Notes: generated by a model from the letters alone, not told the origin. A stretch of 64,000 bases of DNA from Mucilaginibacter daejeonensis (GCF_020783335.1 NZ_CP086068.1:4154001-4218000); one strand, 5' to 3'; counted from the first letter of the stretch, positions 45,454 through 55,578 are shown. Program-made: numbers and translations.

Positions 45454-47868
45454 TTATCTGTATGCCGACTTAGTGCGTAAAGTGATGGTAGCTGGCGCCA
45501 AACCGTAGGCAGTGGCAGTAAAGGTGATCATGCCTGGCGAACGCCCGGCCTGCACAATGGCCAAGCACAACCCGTGAAATGCTTTACGCTGCGGTTCTTT
45601 AAATGATTCCATACTGGCTTGTGCGCCGTTATCCACACCGGCCAACTGGGCCTTGCCTTTAATGTTGAACCGCACTAGGTCATCGGCGTTAGGCACTATA
45701 TTGCCTGCAGCATCCACCACCTTGACCGTAATGAAGGACAGGTCCTTGCCATCGGCATTGATGATCTTTCGGTCGGCCTCCAGTACGATGCGTGCGGGTT
45801 CACCTGCTGTGCGTATCACTTCAGTAAGTACCGTGCGGCCCTCCTGGCGCGAAACGGCCTTTAGTTCGCCCGGCTCAAAAGGCACCTTCCATACCACGTG
45901 GAGGTCATCACCCTGCTTTCTGCGTACGCCTAACGAGCGCCCGTTCAGGAACAGTTCCACCTCGTCGGCCTGGCTGTAGTAGGCCCAAACGTCCACCGTC
46001 TTGCCTGCTTCCCAGTTCCAGTGAGGCAGCAGGTGCAGTACCGGCTTGCTGGTCCACTCGCTTTGGTACATGTAATACACATCCTTAGGGAAACCTGCCA
46101 GATCCACTATGCCATAGTAAGAACTACGTGCAGGCCACGGATAAGGCACGGGTTCGCCAATAAAGTCGAACCCCGACCATACGAACTCGCCTGACAGGTA
46201 GTCGTGCTTTTTGATGATCTTCCAGGTCTCCTCGTGGGTAGAACCCCAGTAAGCGGCCACGTTATCATAAGCGGATACCGCAAATTCGGCATTGCCCTGT
46301 GTGAACTTGGCCTTAGAGCTGGTGGGCCAATGGCGGGTACTGTCGGTTGGGGTATCATAATAACCACGGGTAGCATAGCCCGAAATGGTCTCGGCCGCTA
46401 TGAACTTTTGACCCGGGTAATTTTTCGGGAAATCAGCATAGGTCTCGGGGTGATAATTGAAACCCAGTATATCCAACGCGCCCGACTTGTATATGAAGTT
46501 CTTGTTCCCATCGGCCTCACTTAACGCCGAGGTGACCAAACGGGTAGTATCTAATTGCTTTATGATGTTGACCAACTCGCGGGTGTAGGTGATGCCCGTG
46601 CTATCGAATTGCTCACGTATCTCGTTGCCGATGCTCCACAAGATGATCGAAGGGTGGTTACGGTCGCGCAATACCTGGTCCTCCAGGTCGCGCTTATGCC
46701 ACTTTTTAAAGTCTTTGGCATAGTCATATTTGTTCTTCTTTTTGGCCCACATATCAAAGGCCTCATCCATCACCAAAAAGCCCATGCGATCGCACAGATC
46801 TAAAAACTCCGGCGCCGGCGGATTATGCGACGTACGGATCGCGTTGCAGCCCATGGCCTTCAGGATTTCCAGCTGCCGCTCCATGGCACGCACATTTATG
46901 GCGGCACCCAGGGCACCCAGATCATGGTGCATACACACACCTTTGATCTTCATCCATTGCCCGTTCAGGGTGAAACCTCTGTCCTTATCAAAGTTGAAGG
47001 TGCGCACGCCAAAGGTGTTCTGGTATTTATCGATCACCCGCTTGCCTGCTATCAGGCTATATACCACTTTGTACAGGTAAGGGTCATCTACCGACCATAC
47101 GTGCGGCTTACCGATCACCACATTTTGGGTCACCAGGGCGGTGGTATCATCATTACCCACCTGGGTAACGATAGAGTTCATTACCTGCCCGCCTTTGTTC
47201 AGGATAACGGCTTTCAGTTGTAACCCAGGCTGGTTCACCACCACTTTAGTACGCAGCCTGATGATGGCGTTATTAGAGTTGACCTGCGTGGTCACATAAG
47301 CCCCCCAAACCGGTAGGTGCGATGCCGATGTGGTGGTTAGCCACACATTACGGTATATCCCGGAGCCACTGTACCAGCGCGTATTGGGCTGTGCAGAGTT
47401 GTTCACCTTTACTGCGATCACATTCTTACCGGTCCCGAAATTCAAATACCGCGATAACTCGTACCGGAAAGAGATATAGCCATTAGGGCGGTTACCCAAA
47501 TGATGCCCGTTCACCCAAACATCGCTATTACAGTAAACGCCATCAAAGTCGATGAAGATGCTTTTATCCTTAGCCGATAACGGCATAGTGAATGTTTTAC
47601 GGTACCAGCCAATGCCTGTGGGTAGCCCTCCCCCGGCCTGACCGGTCGGGTTCTTTTCGTCAAATTTACCTTCGATGCTCCAGTCGTGCGGCAGGTTCAG
47701 CTGACGCCATTGGCTATCGTTGTAACCGGGTTCCCGTGCGGTGCTGTCATCACCGAGGTAGAATTTCCAACCGCTGTTGAAAAGCCCGACCTTGCGAGGT
47801 GATTGCGCGTGGACGGAGGTGAGAGTAAAGAATAAGAGGACAAAAAGAATGACTTTGTTAAATGGCAT
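45454..47868 (-). CDS. GH2 beta-galactosidase with DUF4982 and C-terminal Ig-like domains
   Basis: The 804-residue exported enzyme (signal peptide ends TSVHAQ) has a jelly roll (about 25-180), an Ig-like domain (about 190-290) and a TIM barrel (about 295-590). A DUF4982 module follows (LHLLPHWNWEAGKTVDVWAYY...), then a bacterial Ig-like domain (RIVLEADRKIINADGKDLSFITVKVVD). The acid/base is Glu416 in LWSIGNEIREQFD and the nucleophile is Glu493 in FIAAETISGYA. This architecture is common in exo-beta-galactosidases of Bacteroidota. The gene stands alone, followed at its 5' side by a family A repeat. It probably removes beta-D-galactose from a side chain, although other beta-sugars are possible. 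Confidence 0.9.
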   Translation of the reverse strand: MPFNKVILFVLLFFTLTSVHAQSPRKVGLFNSGWKFYLGDDSTAREPGYNDSQWRQLNLPHDWSIEGKFDEKNPTGQAGGGLPTGIGWYRKTFTMPLSAKDKSIFIDFDGVYCNSDVWVNGHHLGNRPNGYISFRYELSRYLNFGTGKNVIAVKVNNSAQPNTRWYSGSGIYRNVWLTTTSASHLPVWGAYVTTQVNSNNAIIRLRTKVVVNQPGLQLKAVILNKGGQVMNSIVTQVGNDDTTALVTQNVVIGKPHVWSVDDPYLYKVVYSLIAGKRVIDKYQNTFGVRTFNFDKDRGFTLNGQWMKIKGVCMHHDLGALGAAINVRAMERQLEILKAMGCNAIRTSHNPPAPEFLDLCDRMGFLVMDEAFDMWAKKKNKYDYAKDFKKWHKRDLEDQVLRDRNHPSIILWSIGNEIREQFDSTGITYTRELVNIIKQLDTTRLVTSALSEADGNKNFIYKSGALDILGFNYHPETYADFPKNYPGQKFIAAETISGYATRGYYDTPTDSTRHWPTSSKAKFTQGNAEFAVSAYDNVAAYWGSTHEETWKIIKKHDYLSGEFVWSGFDFIGEPVPYPWPARSSYYGIVDLAGFPKDVYYMYQSEWTSKPVLHLLPHWNWEAGKTVDVWAYYSQADEVELFLNGRSLGVRRKQGDDLHVVWKVPFEPGELKAVSRQEGRTVLTEVIRTAGEPARIVLEADRKIINADGKDLSFITVKVVDAAGNIVPNADDLVRFNIKGKAQLAGVDNGAQASMESFKEPQRKAFHGLCLAIVQAGRSPGMITFTATAYGLAPATITLRTKSAYR

Positions 47869-47884
47869 TATATTGGAACTTTAT

Positions 47885-47967
47885 CGTCATTGCGAGGAAC
47901 GAAGCAATCTCTGAACTATATATGGCCGACAAGCCTACGCAGAGATCGCTTCGTTCCTCGCGATGAC
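47885..47967. repeat. Family A repeat, copy 7
   Basis: It starts CGTCATTGCGAGGAACGAAG and ends GCTTCGTTCCTCGCGATGAC, a canonical imperfect palindrome of 83 bp between the propeller gene and the GH2 gene. Confidence 0.9.
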
Positions 47968-47984
47968 GGTGTGGAATAACAAAT

Positions 47985-49127
47985 TTATTTCTTTTTGACC
48001 TTTGGCGGTGGCGGCGCAGGAAAACTTACTTTGCTTTTGCCCATATCTTTGGAGGTGGCTACCGCGATACCGCGCTGATCGGCCTTGTTGACCGCACAGT
48101 AGAAGTGATACACCACGCCCTTATATTTGACCACGCATGATTTATGCGCGAACATGTTATCGTAATCTTCGCTCGACCTGACCAGGTCATCGCCTTTCCA
48201 TTCGGTCCAATTTACCAGATCGTATGAGCAGGCAAAACGGTTGAACGCGCCCCCTTTATCCTTCCAGAACGCACCAAAATAGAACATTACCCAAACATCG
48301 CCGATCTTTTGAAAATAAGGGTCGCCGGTGATGCCCACATTATGGTTAAGCAATGGGTTATGAGGATAACGCTTCCAGGTCACCATATCGTCTGACGTGG
48401 CCAACCCGACGCGCTCGGCGCCGCGCTTTTTGTTCACGCTGTCGCCATTGGCGTTATAATACATCAGGAACGGGTGGCCGAGGCTCTTGGTCTTATCCCA
48501 GATCACTGTCTCTTTGTACATGGTGTGGTTATCCCACCATTGCACGTTAGCATCGGTCGACATCAGAACCGGTTTTCCCAGGCGCTTCCATTCGTGAGCC
48601 ACCGATGGGTCTTTATCGGTAAAGGCCATACTGATCGACAGCAGACCCTTCTCGTAACCCGTGCTACTACCACCAAAATACGACATCCAGTACTTGCCGT
48701 TGTATTTTGCCAACTCGTAGCTGCCGCCCCATTTGGTATCCTGCAATCCAACATAGCCGGCTTTTTGGCTGTTATCCCAATCGGTGCTGTCACTGCTGAA
48801 CGACAGGATACGTCCCTGCGTTGTCCAGTTGAGCAGGTCGTCGCTTTTGGCCAGCCAGGTCTCATAACCACGGCCATTGAAGATGATATAGCTCATGAAC
48901 CATTTACCGTTCTTACGGAACACGGTAGGGCAATCGGCCTTGTTGGCGTTATCTTCCGGAGCGATCACCATACCATACTTGTAAGGTGTTTTGATCTGCT
49001 CGTATATTTGGTTCATAACCTTTTCGGGCACATCCATTTTACTGGTCTGTGCGCTTGCCGATCCGGTGATCAGTACCACCAAAGCAACAGTGAAATATTT
49101 GATCTTGCTATGTAGAAACTGCTTCAT
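47985..49127 (-). CDS. Exported five-bladed beta-propeller glycosidase (GH137- or GH43-like)
   Basis: The 380-residue protein has a signal peptide (ending TGSASAQ), a short helical lead and about five repeats of a W-rich propeller blade: KNGKWFMSYIIFNGRGYETWLAKSDDLLNWT, YNGKYWMSYFGGSSTGYEKGLLSIS, GHPFLMYYNANGD, IGDVWVMFYFGAFW and YKGVVYHFYCAVN. Candidate catalytic acids include Asp in NKADCPTVFR and Glu in MYKETVIWD. The layout fits GH43, GH130 or GH137; GH137 contains a known RG-II beta-L-arabinofuranosidase. I lean to GH137 from context, but the assignment is uncertain. The tail is Pro/Lys-rich (PAPPPPKVKKK). Confidence 0.7.
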   Translation of the reverse strand: MKQFLHSKIKYFTVALVVLITGSASAQTSKMDVPEKVMNQIYEQIKTPYKYGMVIAPEDNANKADCPTVFRKNGKWFMSYIIFNGRGYETWLAKSDDLLNWTTQGRILSFSSDSTDWDNSQKAGYVGLQDTKWGGSYELAKYNGKYWMSYFGGSSTGYEKGLLSISMAFTDKDPSVAHEWKRLGKPVLMSTDANVQWWDNHTMYKETVIWDKTKSLGHPFLMYYNANGDSVNKKRGAERVGLATSDDMVTWKRYPHNPLLNHNVGITGDPYFQKIGDVWVMFYFGAFWKDKGGAFNRFACSYDLVNWTEWKGDDLVRSSEDYDNMFAHKSCVVKYKGVVYHFYCAVNKADQRGIAVATSKDMGKSKVSFPAPPPPKVKKK

Positions 49128-49175
49128 TACAGAGAACTTTCGTTACTTAAATTACTTTTGGTCTTTCGTTTTAAC

Positions 49176-49209
49176 ACCCTCCCTTCCCGGGGAGGGCCGG
49201 GGTGGGGCT
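49176..49209. repeat. Family B repeat touching the GH78 stop codon
   Basis: ACCCTCCCTTCCCGGGGAGG followed by GCCGGGGTGGGGCT runs into the stop codon (49209-49211) of the GH78 gene. It matches the copies at 14636-14669 and 63162-63195 with one change in the core. Confidence 0.85.
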
Positions 49210-52019
49210 TATTCTACCACTAAGTGGTACCTGCCCGACCCCACTTTTAACTCCGCCTTACCATCTTTCCATGCCGCGGCTACAGGCTTGCCGTTCATTT
49301 GCACTTTATCGCCTTTGTTAGCAGGCAGGTGTACCGATGCCCTTGCATTGGCCGGTATCTCCACGTCCAGCACGAACTTTTTGCCTTCCTTTTTCCAATC
49401 GCTGCTGATCATGCCATAGGGCGAGTTATAGCTGGCTTTCGCAAAGGTCACATCACCTACCGGCTCGGGCCGTATCTCGATATGCCTGAAACCTATGCCG
49501 GTGGCATCGTCAGGTTGTTTGATACCCGCCAGCCCACTGTAGAACCATTCCATTAAATGACCCAGCATCAGGTGGTTATTGGATACGCCCGGCAGCGCCT
49601 GCCATGACTCGGTGAGTGCCGTGGCGCCTTTGGCCAACTGGTAACCGTAACCGGGTACATCGCTGCGGTTGTTCATCTCAAAGATCACATCGCTGCGGCC
49701 GTTGTCGTCCAGCACCCGCAGCAGGTAACGATAACCGATATCGCCGGCGGTAAGGGCATTGTTACGGGTGCGAATGTCCTTCACGATATTGTCCAACACG
49801 GCGGCCTTGTCCTTAGCATCTAGCAGGCCACAATACATGGCTATGGCGTTAGCGGTTTGGCTGCCGGTGCCATACTGTTTGGTGCTGGCGTCAAAGAAAC
49901 TTTTGTTGAACGATGTCTTCACTTCGCCCGCCAGCTTTTCATATCTAACAGCATCGGCACTTTTGCCCAGCAGGCGCGCGATCTGCGCTATGATTTGCAG
50001 ATCATAATAGTAAATAGCGGTGGCGGTGATACCCTGCGGCGTGTTCTGTGATAAGCCGGGCGACTTAGGCCCGATGTCGAACCAATCGCCCAGTCCCTGG
50101 CTCAAAATGTTATCTTTTGCCATACCGTTGAGGTAGATCAGGTAGCGCTCCATCATGGGGTAACTATCGGCCAGTACCTTTTTATCGCCATACCATTGGT
50201 AAACGTACCACGGCAAAATGATCGAGTTGCTCCCCCACTCGGGTGAATCGCGGAAGATGCCGCCGAAATTGGTGAACTCGGGCGCGATCTCGGGCACTAA
50301 GCCCTCGGGCGTTTGTGCCACCTGCATGTCATTGATGCACTTACGGCTCAGGTTGGCAATATCATATATATAGCGGATGGATCCGCCTACCAGGTGCGCT
50401 TCTTCCAGCCAGCCCAGTTTTTCGCGGTGCGGGCAGTCCGTAAATACGCTGGCCATGTTACTTTTAATGGCCCAGTCGATCAGCTTGAACGTGCGGTTGA
50501 ACAACTCGTTAGAGCAACTGAAGTTACCCACAATGGCCGAGGCGTTACGGGTATGCAAGCTTTTGATAGCGGTTATCACGGGCAATTGATGAGGGTTGGC
50601 ACTGCCACTGCTCACTGCATTCTCTACCTGGGCATAACGGAAACCGTAATAGGTGAACCGTGGTTGCCAGGTCTCTTCGCCGGTGCCTTTCAATATATAA
50701 TCGTAATAATGCGGATTCCCTGAACCTTTTTGATCGATCGTGCCCTCTTTGGTCAGCAGCTCGGCTGGATAGATGCGGACGGTGTCGCCCCTTTTGCCCT
50801 TTACCGTGATGCGCACGATGCCCGACAGGTTCTGCCCAAAGTCATACAACACGCGGTTCGTCATCATTTTTGGCTTGAAGGTGGGGTCCTTGCTTTTAGT
50901 GGCCTGACCGGTAACGCCCGGGCCAAGCTCTTTGACCGTTTTTGGCGCGAACTGCTCGAACACCTTCAACGGTTCAGCGATCTGCGCATCAAGTTGAGGT
51001 ACGCCTTCAACGACCATCGCCTTTTTCCACCTGGCATCATTAAAGCCTGGCTTGTCCCATCCGGGTTGCTCCAGGTTGGCGTTATAGTCCTCACCGCCAT
51101 AAATGCTGGTGTACGTGATGGGGCCTGGCGCGGTGGTCCAGCTTTGATCACTAATCACGTTATCGGTAGTACCGTCAGTGTACTCGGTCACCAAACGGCA
51201 TATCATCTTCGGATATCCATAAGCACCGGTGAGTTTACGATAACGCGCATCACGTGGGATAAAATAGAACCCATTACCCAGCATCACGCCAATGGCGTTA
51301 CTGCCTTGTTTGATCTGATCGGTCACATCAAAAGGCACATACAGCGCCTGTTTATCATAGCCCGTCCACCCTGGGTCCAGGAAATGGTCTCCCGTCTTTT
51401 GTCCGTTAATACTCAACTCAAAATGGCCCAGGCCAGATATATAAATCGTAGCGCGTTTCACCGCCTTAGTGACCTTGAACTCTTTACGCAACAGGGGCAG
51501 CACATCATTGGCAGGTCCGAGCTTTTTGGGGCCGCGCAGGTGGATGAGCGGGGTGATCTTGGACGAGTCGGGCAAGCGGTCGTAGGCTATCCATTGTGCA
51601 CCTTTCCAGTCGGCTTTGCTGGGCAGGCCCATTTGCCAATGCGCAGGCTTGCTCCAGGCGGAAGTATGTTGCTGGTTATCCCAAACCATCACCTTCCAGT
51701 AATAAGTACGGGCAGATGCCAATGGTTTACCCGCATACCCTACCTGTATAGAAGCCGACGAGCTGACCTTTTTAGAATCCCATACATCGCCCTTATTTTG
51801 ATCAAGCAATGTTTTGTTAGATGCCACCAACACCCGGTAGGAGGTTTGAATGATGTTATGCCCCGTACTTTGCAGTTGCCAGCTCAATTTAGGCGAAGCC
51901 TCCTCGATACCCTGCGGATCGCTCTTATACTCACATTGCAGCTTGCCGACCTTGAGATCTTGAGCCAGCGCAACAAATGGGAGCAGCAGGAAGAGGATAA
52001 TTATCTTATTGATCTTCAT
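49209..52019 (-). CDS. GH78 family alpha-L-rhamnosidase (DCPHREK subtype)
   Basis: The 936-residue exported protein has a signal peptide (1-19), an N-terminal fibronectin-like domain (KLSWQLQSTGHNIIQTSYRVLVAS), beta-sandwich domains and the alpha/alpha six-barrel. The catalytic motif TDCPHREKLGWLEEAH lies at about 527-542, and GATALTESWQALPG supplies the second acid. A C-terminal beta-sandwich closes it. This subtype differs from both other GH78 proteins in the window. The gene lies 7 bp after the large GH2 gene in the tight 49209-61200 run. It should remove an alpha-L-rhamnosyl residue. Its stop codon overlaps a family B repeat. Confidence 0.92.
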   Translation of the reverse strand: MKINKIIILFLLLPFVALAQDLKVGKLQCEYKSDPQGIEEASPKLSWQLQSTGHNIIQTSYRVLVASNKTLLDQNKGDVWDSKKVSSSASIQVGYAGKPLASARTYYWKVMVWDNQQHTSAWSKPAHWQMGLPSKADWKGAQWIAYDRLPDSSKITPLIHLRGPKKLGPANDVLPLLRKEFKVTKAVKRATIYISGLGHFELSINGQKTGDHFLDPGWTGYDKQALYVPFDVTDQIKQGSNAIGVMLGNGFYFIPRDARYRKLTGAYGYPKMICRLVTEYTDGTTDNVISDQSWTTAPGPITYTSIYGGEDYNANLEQPGWDKPGFNDARWKKAMVVEGVPQLDAQIAEPLKVFEQFAPKTVKELGPGVTGQATKSKDPTFKPKMMTNRVLYDFGQNLSGIVRITVKGKRGDTVRIYPAELLTKEGTIDQKGSGNPHYYDYILKGTGEETWQPRFTYYGFRYAQVENAVSSGSANPHQLPVITAIKSLHTRNASAIVGNFSCSNELFNRTFKLIDWAIKSNMASVFTDCPHREKLGWLEEAHLVGGSIRYIYDIANLSRKCINDMQVAQTPEGLVPEIAPEFTNFGGIFRDSPEWGSNSIILPWYVYQWYGDKKVLADSYPMMERYLIYLNGMAKDNILSQGLGDWFDIGPKSPGLSQNTPQGITATAIYYYDLQIIAQIARLLGKSADAVRYEKLAGEVKTSFNKSFFDASTKQYGTGSQTANAIAMYCGLLDAKDKAAVLDNIVKDIRTRNNALTAGDIGYRYLLRVLDDNGRSDVIFEMNNRSDVPGYGYQLAKGATALTESWQALPGVSNNHLMLGHLMEWFYSGLAGIKQPDDATGIGFRHIEIRPEPVGDVTFAKASYNSPYGMISSDWKKEGKKFVLDVEIPANARASVHLPANKGDKVQMNGKPVAAAWKDGKAELKVGSGRYHLVVE

Positions 52020-52026
52020 GGAGGTG

Positions 52027-55000
52027 TTATTGCATTTCGATGCCCGATATACTCAGCGCCTCGGCATTAGTAGCGGTGATGATCACTTTGTAGTTGCCGG
52101 CGTTGATGCTGGTACCCGTTGTGGTAGCGATGGTACCTGACTTGCCTTTGGCCACCGGCTTAAAGGTAAGGTCTTCCTGCTTCATTAAAGTGCCATCCTG
52201 CGCGCGGAGTTCCATTTTGCCGGTCAGCGTTCTATCACTGTAGTTATAATATTTGATGCGCAAGGCATACAGATCGGCCACACCCGGTGTGATACCAATG
52301 GCCACTGATCCCCCCGAAGAGTTGGTGAAACGTACCACTTTTCTACCTGCCAAAGTATCGCGCACTGCATTTCCCTGAGCAACGGCATCGTCGGCACGGA
52401 AGGTCACGGTCTTGCGCAGGTCGGTAGCTGGTTCAAGGGTCACGTCGGGTAGCACCGCAACGGTGTACCTCTGCGTACCCGCATTAGTGCCCAGGGTAAC
52501 TTGCTCACCTTTTTTAAAGGCTTTACGGTACACGTTCAATTTGTTGTTGCCTGGTGCATCGGTCAATATTGATAGTCCGCTTACCTCGTAGCCTTTCAAC
52601 CAATCGGGGCACTGATCTGGCACTGCTTCCATAGCTACATGCACGCTGCCATCCTCGTTCATAGTGAACTGGGCAATGTTGTTGGTTGCAGAAGCTGTAC
52701 GTATCCACTCGGCGCCGTACAGTGCGGGAGGCAACGCATTGATGGTGACCTTTTGACCACCTGCATATAGCTGATCGCCGATATCCAACCACGAAGTTAC
52801 CTTCCATGATGATGGTGCTTTGAGCTGGCTAATAATACTTTGAGGTTGGGGTGCCGCTTTGATGTTGCTTTTGGTAGAACCGATAGCGATGGCCGAGATG
52901 ATAGCTTCGCCCGCGGCCACATCAGGGAACGAGATGACGAGTTTGCCGCCGGTCACCTGTGCGGTCACGGTCTTTTTAAGGGCATGGTTAGTGCCTACCT
53001 CTTTCCAGATGTCCAGATCGCGGATCACGGTGCGATCGTTAATGGCCACATCAAATAGGCGCCAACCGGCGGCGTTCATTCCGCCGCCTATGCCGTACCA
53101 GGGTTCATTAAAGTATAGCTCCACCAGGTAAGTACCATCCGGCAGCGGGAACTCATACTCAAGCTTTTCCATCCCATAACGGAAACTCTGGAACAAGCCA
53201 CCCGTGGCCGTTCCTTTCACGGGATCGAACGTGCGCTGCTGACTGGCAAAGAAAGCCGGCATACCTTTAAAGTCATCGGTCCATGAGGTGGAACCCCACG
53301 TACCTTTTGTTAAATGACCATCTGCCAACCACAGGTTGCCGAAACTGTCTTTGATCTCAGGGCCACCGCAATTGACGCGATAGATATAGTTGATACCTTT
53401 TAACGGCTTTAACACATCATTAGATGAGCTTGTCAGTTGGGCAATATGCGGTGCTTGTGGCAAATGGTTCAGCACGATGATATCCTTAGCAACGGCCTTG
53501 CCGTTGACATAGCCGACCGCATATAGTATATTGTACTTGATATTCGCACCGTCCCACTGAAAGTGTGTACCAACGCCGCCCTGGCGCTTGCGTTTGCCTA
53601 AAGAGGTGTGGTCCACATCGTTGAAAAGTTCTACCTCATCGCAATTAGAGTATACGATGATGCTATCTTTTTTGCCGGGCTTGGTCCAGCGGTTGGGCCA
53701 GGTATGTGATACGATGTAGACCATCGGCTCCTTGTCCTTTGGTGCATAGTTGGACCGGTACATGTAGAACACATCCAACGGCTGCCCCCATGGGGTGAAC
53801 AGTCCCTTGTAGTTGATCGGCCCTACCCTATCCAGTTCGCGCAAACCTTCGCCGCCTTGTATACGGCCAGGATTCTCGTGCGAGTAAAGCAGCCAGTGGT
53901 ACTGACCGGCCACTTTATCCTTTACCGACTCGGCCAAACGCACCTTGGTCTCCATGAGCTGGGTCATGCGGTCCTCACTTACCGAGCCGTTGGCCACAAA
54001 AGGGCCTTCGGTGTGCAGCTCTAAACTGCGCCAGGCACCATACTCGCCGATCAAGATCTGTTTTTTAAGGTCCTCGCCGTAGGTGTTGGGGTCGCCGCCG
54101 TAGGTGCCGGTCCAGTTCTGTGGCACGTCCCAATCGGTGCCTTTGCCGCCATTGCAGGTGGTCACCTTGCGTTGCGACGATGCCGTATGATCTAAGCTGC
54201 GTATCAGCTCGGTACACTCACGGGCGAAGGCCTCGGGCAGTTTGCTTTCGTTCTCCAAACCCCATAGCGTCACCGACGGACTATTACGCCTTTCCTTCAC
54301 CCAATCAACGATCAGTTTCTTGTAGTTCTCTTTAAATTCCGGCGTATCATACCAGATATGCGCCGAGAATTGCGGCCACCATAACAGCCCCATCTTGTCC
54401 CAATATTGCTGATAGGCCAAATTATGCGGTTGGTGCGCGTCGCGGAAGGCATTGAAACCGGCCGCATGCAACTGCATCACACGCGCTTTGATCTCCTGTG
54501 CTGTGAACGCGTGGCTCTTACCCATCAAATGCTCGTATTCGCCGATACCGTTAATGAATACCAGCTTGCCATTCAGGTAAAAGCGACCATCGCCATTGAT
54601 GCCCATGCCCCATTTGATCCAACGGATGCCATACGGCGTGGTCTGCTCGTCGATCAGTTTACCGTTCTGCTTGATCTGGGTGCGCAGCGTATACAAATAA
54701 GGTTGCTCTAACGACCATAGCTTAACGTTCTTTAACCCGGCAAGGTCTTGTTTAAGGGTAGCGGCTGCCTCTTTGTTCAGGCTCTGTGATGCTTTGGCGG
54801 TAGCTACCGGCTTACCTGAAGCATCTGTCAGTGTATTGATGACCTCAATGTTGGCAGCTTTGATACCATAGTTCTTGACCTCTGTTTCGATATGCAAAGT
54901 GGCCGATCGCTCCATGGCGGTAGTATCGTTCCATACATAAACACCGAACGGCTGTATGCGTATAGGATCAGTGGCTATCAGATGCACCGGGCGGAAGATG

Positions 55001-55578
55001 CCCATAGGCTGAGAGCCCTCTGAAAAGCCCACCTCGTCAGAACATCCGCCGCAAACCCAGGGCAGATCTTTAATATTAGCCGGATGATCGGCCTTTACGG
55101 CCAGCAGGTTGGGTTTACCTAATTTGATCGCATCGGTCACATCAAGCGTGAACGAGGTACGGCCACCGGCGTGTTCACCAACCTTTTTGCCGTTCAGGTA
55201 CACAGTGGCGTATGAACTTACTCCTTCGAACCACAAAAAATACCGTTTACCGGCTTTAAGTGTTGTTGGCGTGAACGCTTTGCGATACCAGGCATAGCCA
55301 TGCAGGTTGCCATGCTTGAGCCTGCGGTATCCTTCGTATCCATCCCAATTGTGCGGAACGGTCACTGCTTTCCAGTTGGTGGTCTTGAACGCTGGCTGTT
55401 CGAAACCAGGGTAAGCATCAGCTTTGGTCTCGCTGGCTATGGTGGTCCAGCCGTTGTTCAGGTCTATCGACTGGCGTGTGGCACTCTGCGCCTGTGCGCC
55501 ATGGCCAAGCAACACAAGCACAGCCGTTGTGGCCGCAAGCTTACCCATGTCGATATAGTGACGTAACTTCCAGATCAT
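52027..55578 (-). CDS. Large GH2 family glycosidase with malectin-like domain
   Basis: The ATG at 55578 lies one base after the stop codon of GH95 and gives about 1183 residues, with signal MGKLAATTAVLVLLGHGAQAQ close behind. Domains are a jelly roll (about 35-205), an Ig-like domain (210-305), a TIM barrel (about 320-620), a DUF4982-like module, a malectin-like carbohydrate-binding domain (about 760-930, YLVELYFNEPWYGIGGG) and a further C-terminal beta-sandwich. The acid/base region reads LWGLENESKLP (Glu444) rather than the usual G-N-E, and the nucleophile is Glu512 in LIGEYGAW. The length and the variant motif suggest an unusual substrate. In RG-II several beta-linked residues remain without a named enzyme here. 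Confidence 0.85.
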   Translation of the reverse strand: MIWKLRHYIDMGKLAATTAVLVLLGHGAQAQSATRQSIDLNNGWTTIASETKADAYPGFEQPAFKTTNWKAVTVPHNWDGYEGYRRLKHGNLHGYAWYRKAFTPTTLKAGKRYFLWFEGVSSYATVYLNGKKVGEHAGGRTSFTLDVTDAIKLGKPNLLAVKADHPANIKDLPWVCGGCSDEVGFSEGSQPMGIFRPVHLIATDPIRIQPFGVYVWNDTTAMERSATLHIETEVKNYGIKAANIEVINTLTDASGKPVATAKASQSLNKEAAATLKQDLAGLKNVKLWSLEQPYLYTLRTQIKQNGKLIDEQTTPYGIRWIKWGMGINGDGRFYLNGKLVFINGIGEYEHLMGKSHAFTAQEIKARVMQLHAAGFNAFRDAHQPHNLAYQQYWDKMGLLWWPQFSAHIWYDTPEFKENYKKLIVDWVKERRNSPSVTLWGLENESKLPEAFARECTELIRSLDHTASSQRKVTTCNGGKGTDWDVPQNWTGTYGGDPNTYGEDLKKQILIGEYGAWRSLELHTEGPFVANGSVSEDRMTQLMETKVRLAESVKDKVAGQYHWLLYSHENPGRIQGGEGLRELDRVGPINYKGLFTPWGQPLDVFYMYRSNYAPKDKEPMVYIVSHTWPNRWTKPGKKDSIIVYSNCDEVELFNDVDHTSLGKRKRQGGVGTHFQWDGANIKYNILYAVGYVNGKAVAKDIIVLNHLPQAPHIAQLTSSSNDVLKPLKGINYIYRVNCGGPEIKDSFGNLWLADGHLTKGTWGSTSWTDDFKGMPAFFASQQRTFDPVKGTATGGLFQSFRYGMEKLEYEFPLPDGTYLVELYFNEPWYGIGGGMNAAGWRLFDVAINDRTVIRDLDIWKEVGTNHALKKTVTAQVTGGKLVISFPDVAAGEAIISAIAIGSTKSNIKAAPQPQSIISQLKAPSSWKVTSWLDIGDQLYAGGQKVTINALPPALYGAEWIRTASATNNIAQFTMNEDGSVHVAMEAVPDQCPDWLKGYEVSGLSILTDAPGNNKLNVYRKAFKKGEQVTLGTNAGTQRYTVAVLPDVTLEPATDLRKTVTFRADDAVAQGNAVRDTLAGRKVVRFTNSSGGSVAIGITPGVADLYALRIKYYNYSDRTLTGKMELRAQDGTLMKQEDLTFKPVAKGKSGTIATTTGTSINAGNYKVIITATNAEALSISGIEMQ

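Noticed and set aside
14311..47967. Family A repeats as rho-independent terminators
   Set aside because: The arms can pair, but the centres are long (about 40 bp) and no T tract follows. They look like interspersed repeats, although they may still influence transcript ends.
50730..52070. Long plus-strand open frame of 446 codons
   Set aside because: It lies fully antisense to the GH78 gene, whose protein matches a known family from end to end. The plus-strand product has no recognisable domain and is a shadow of codon bias.
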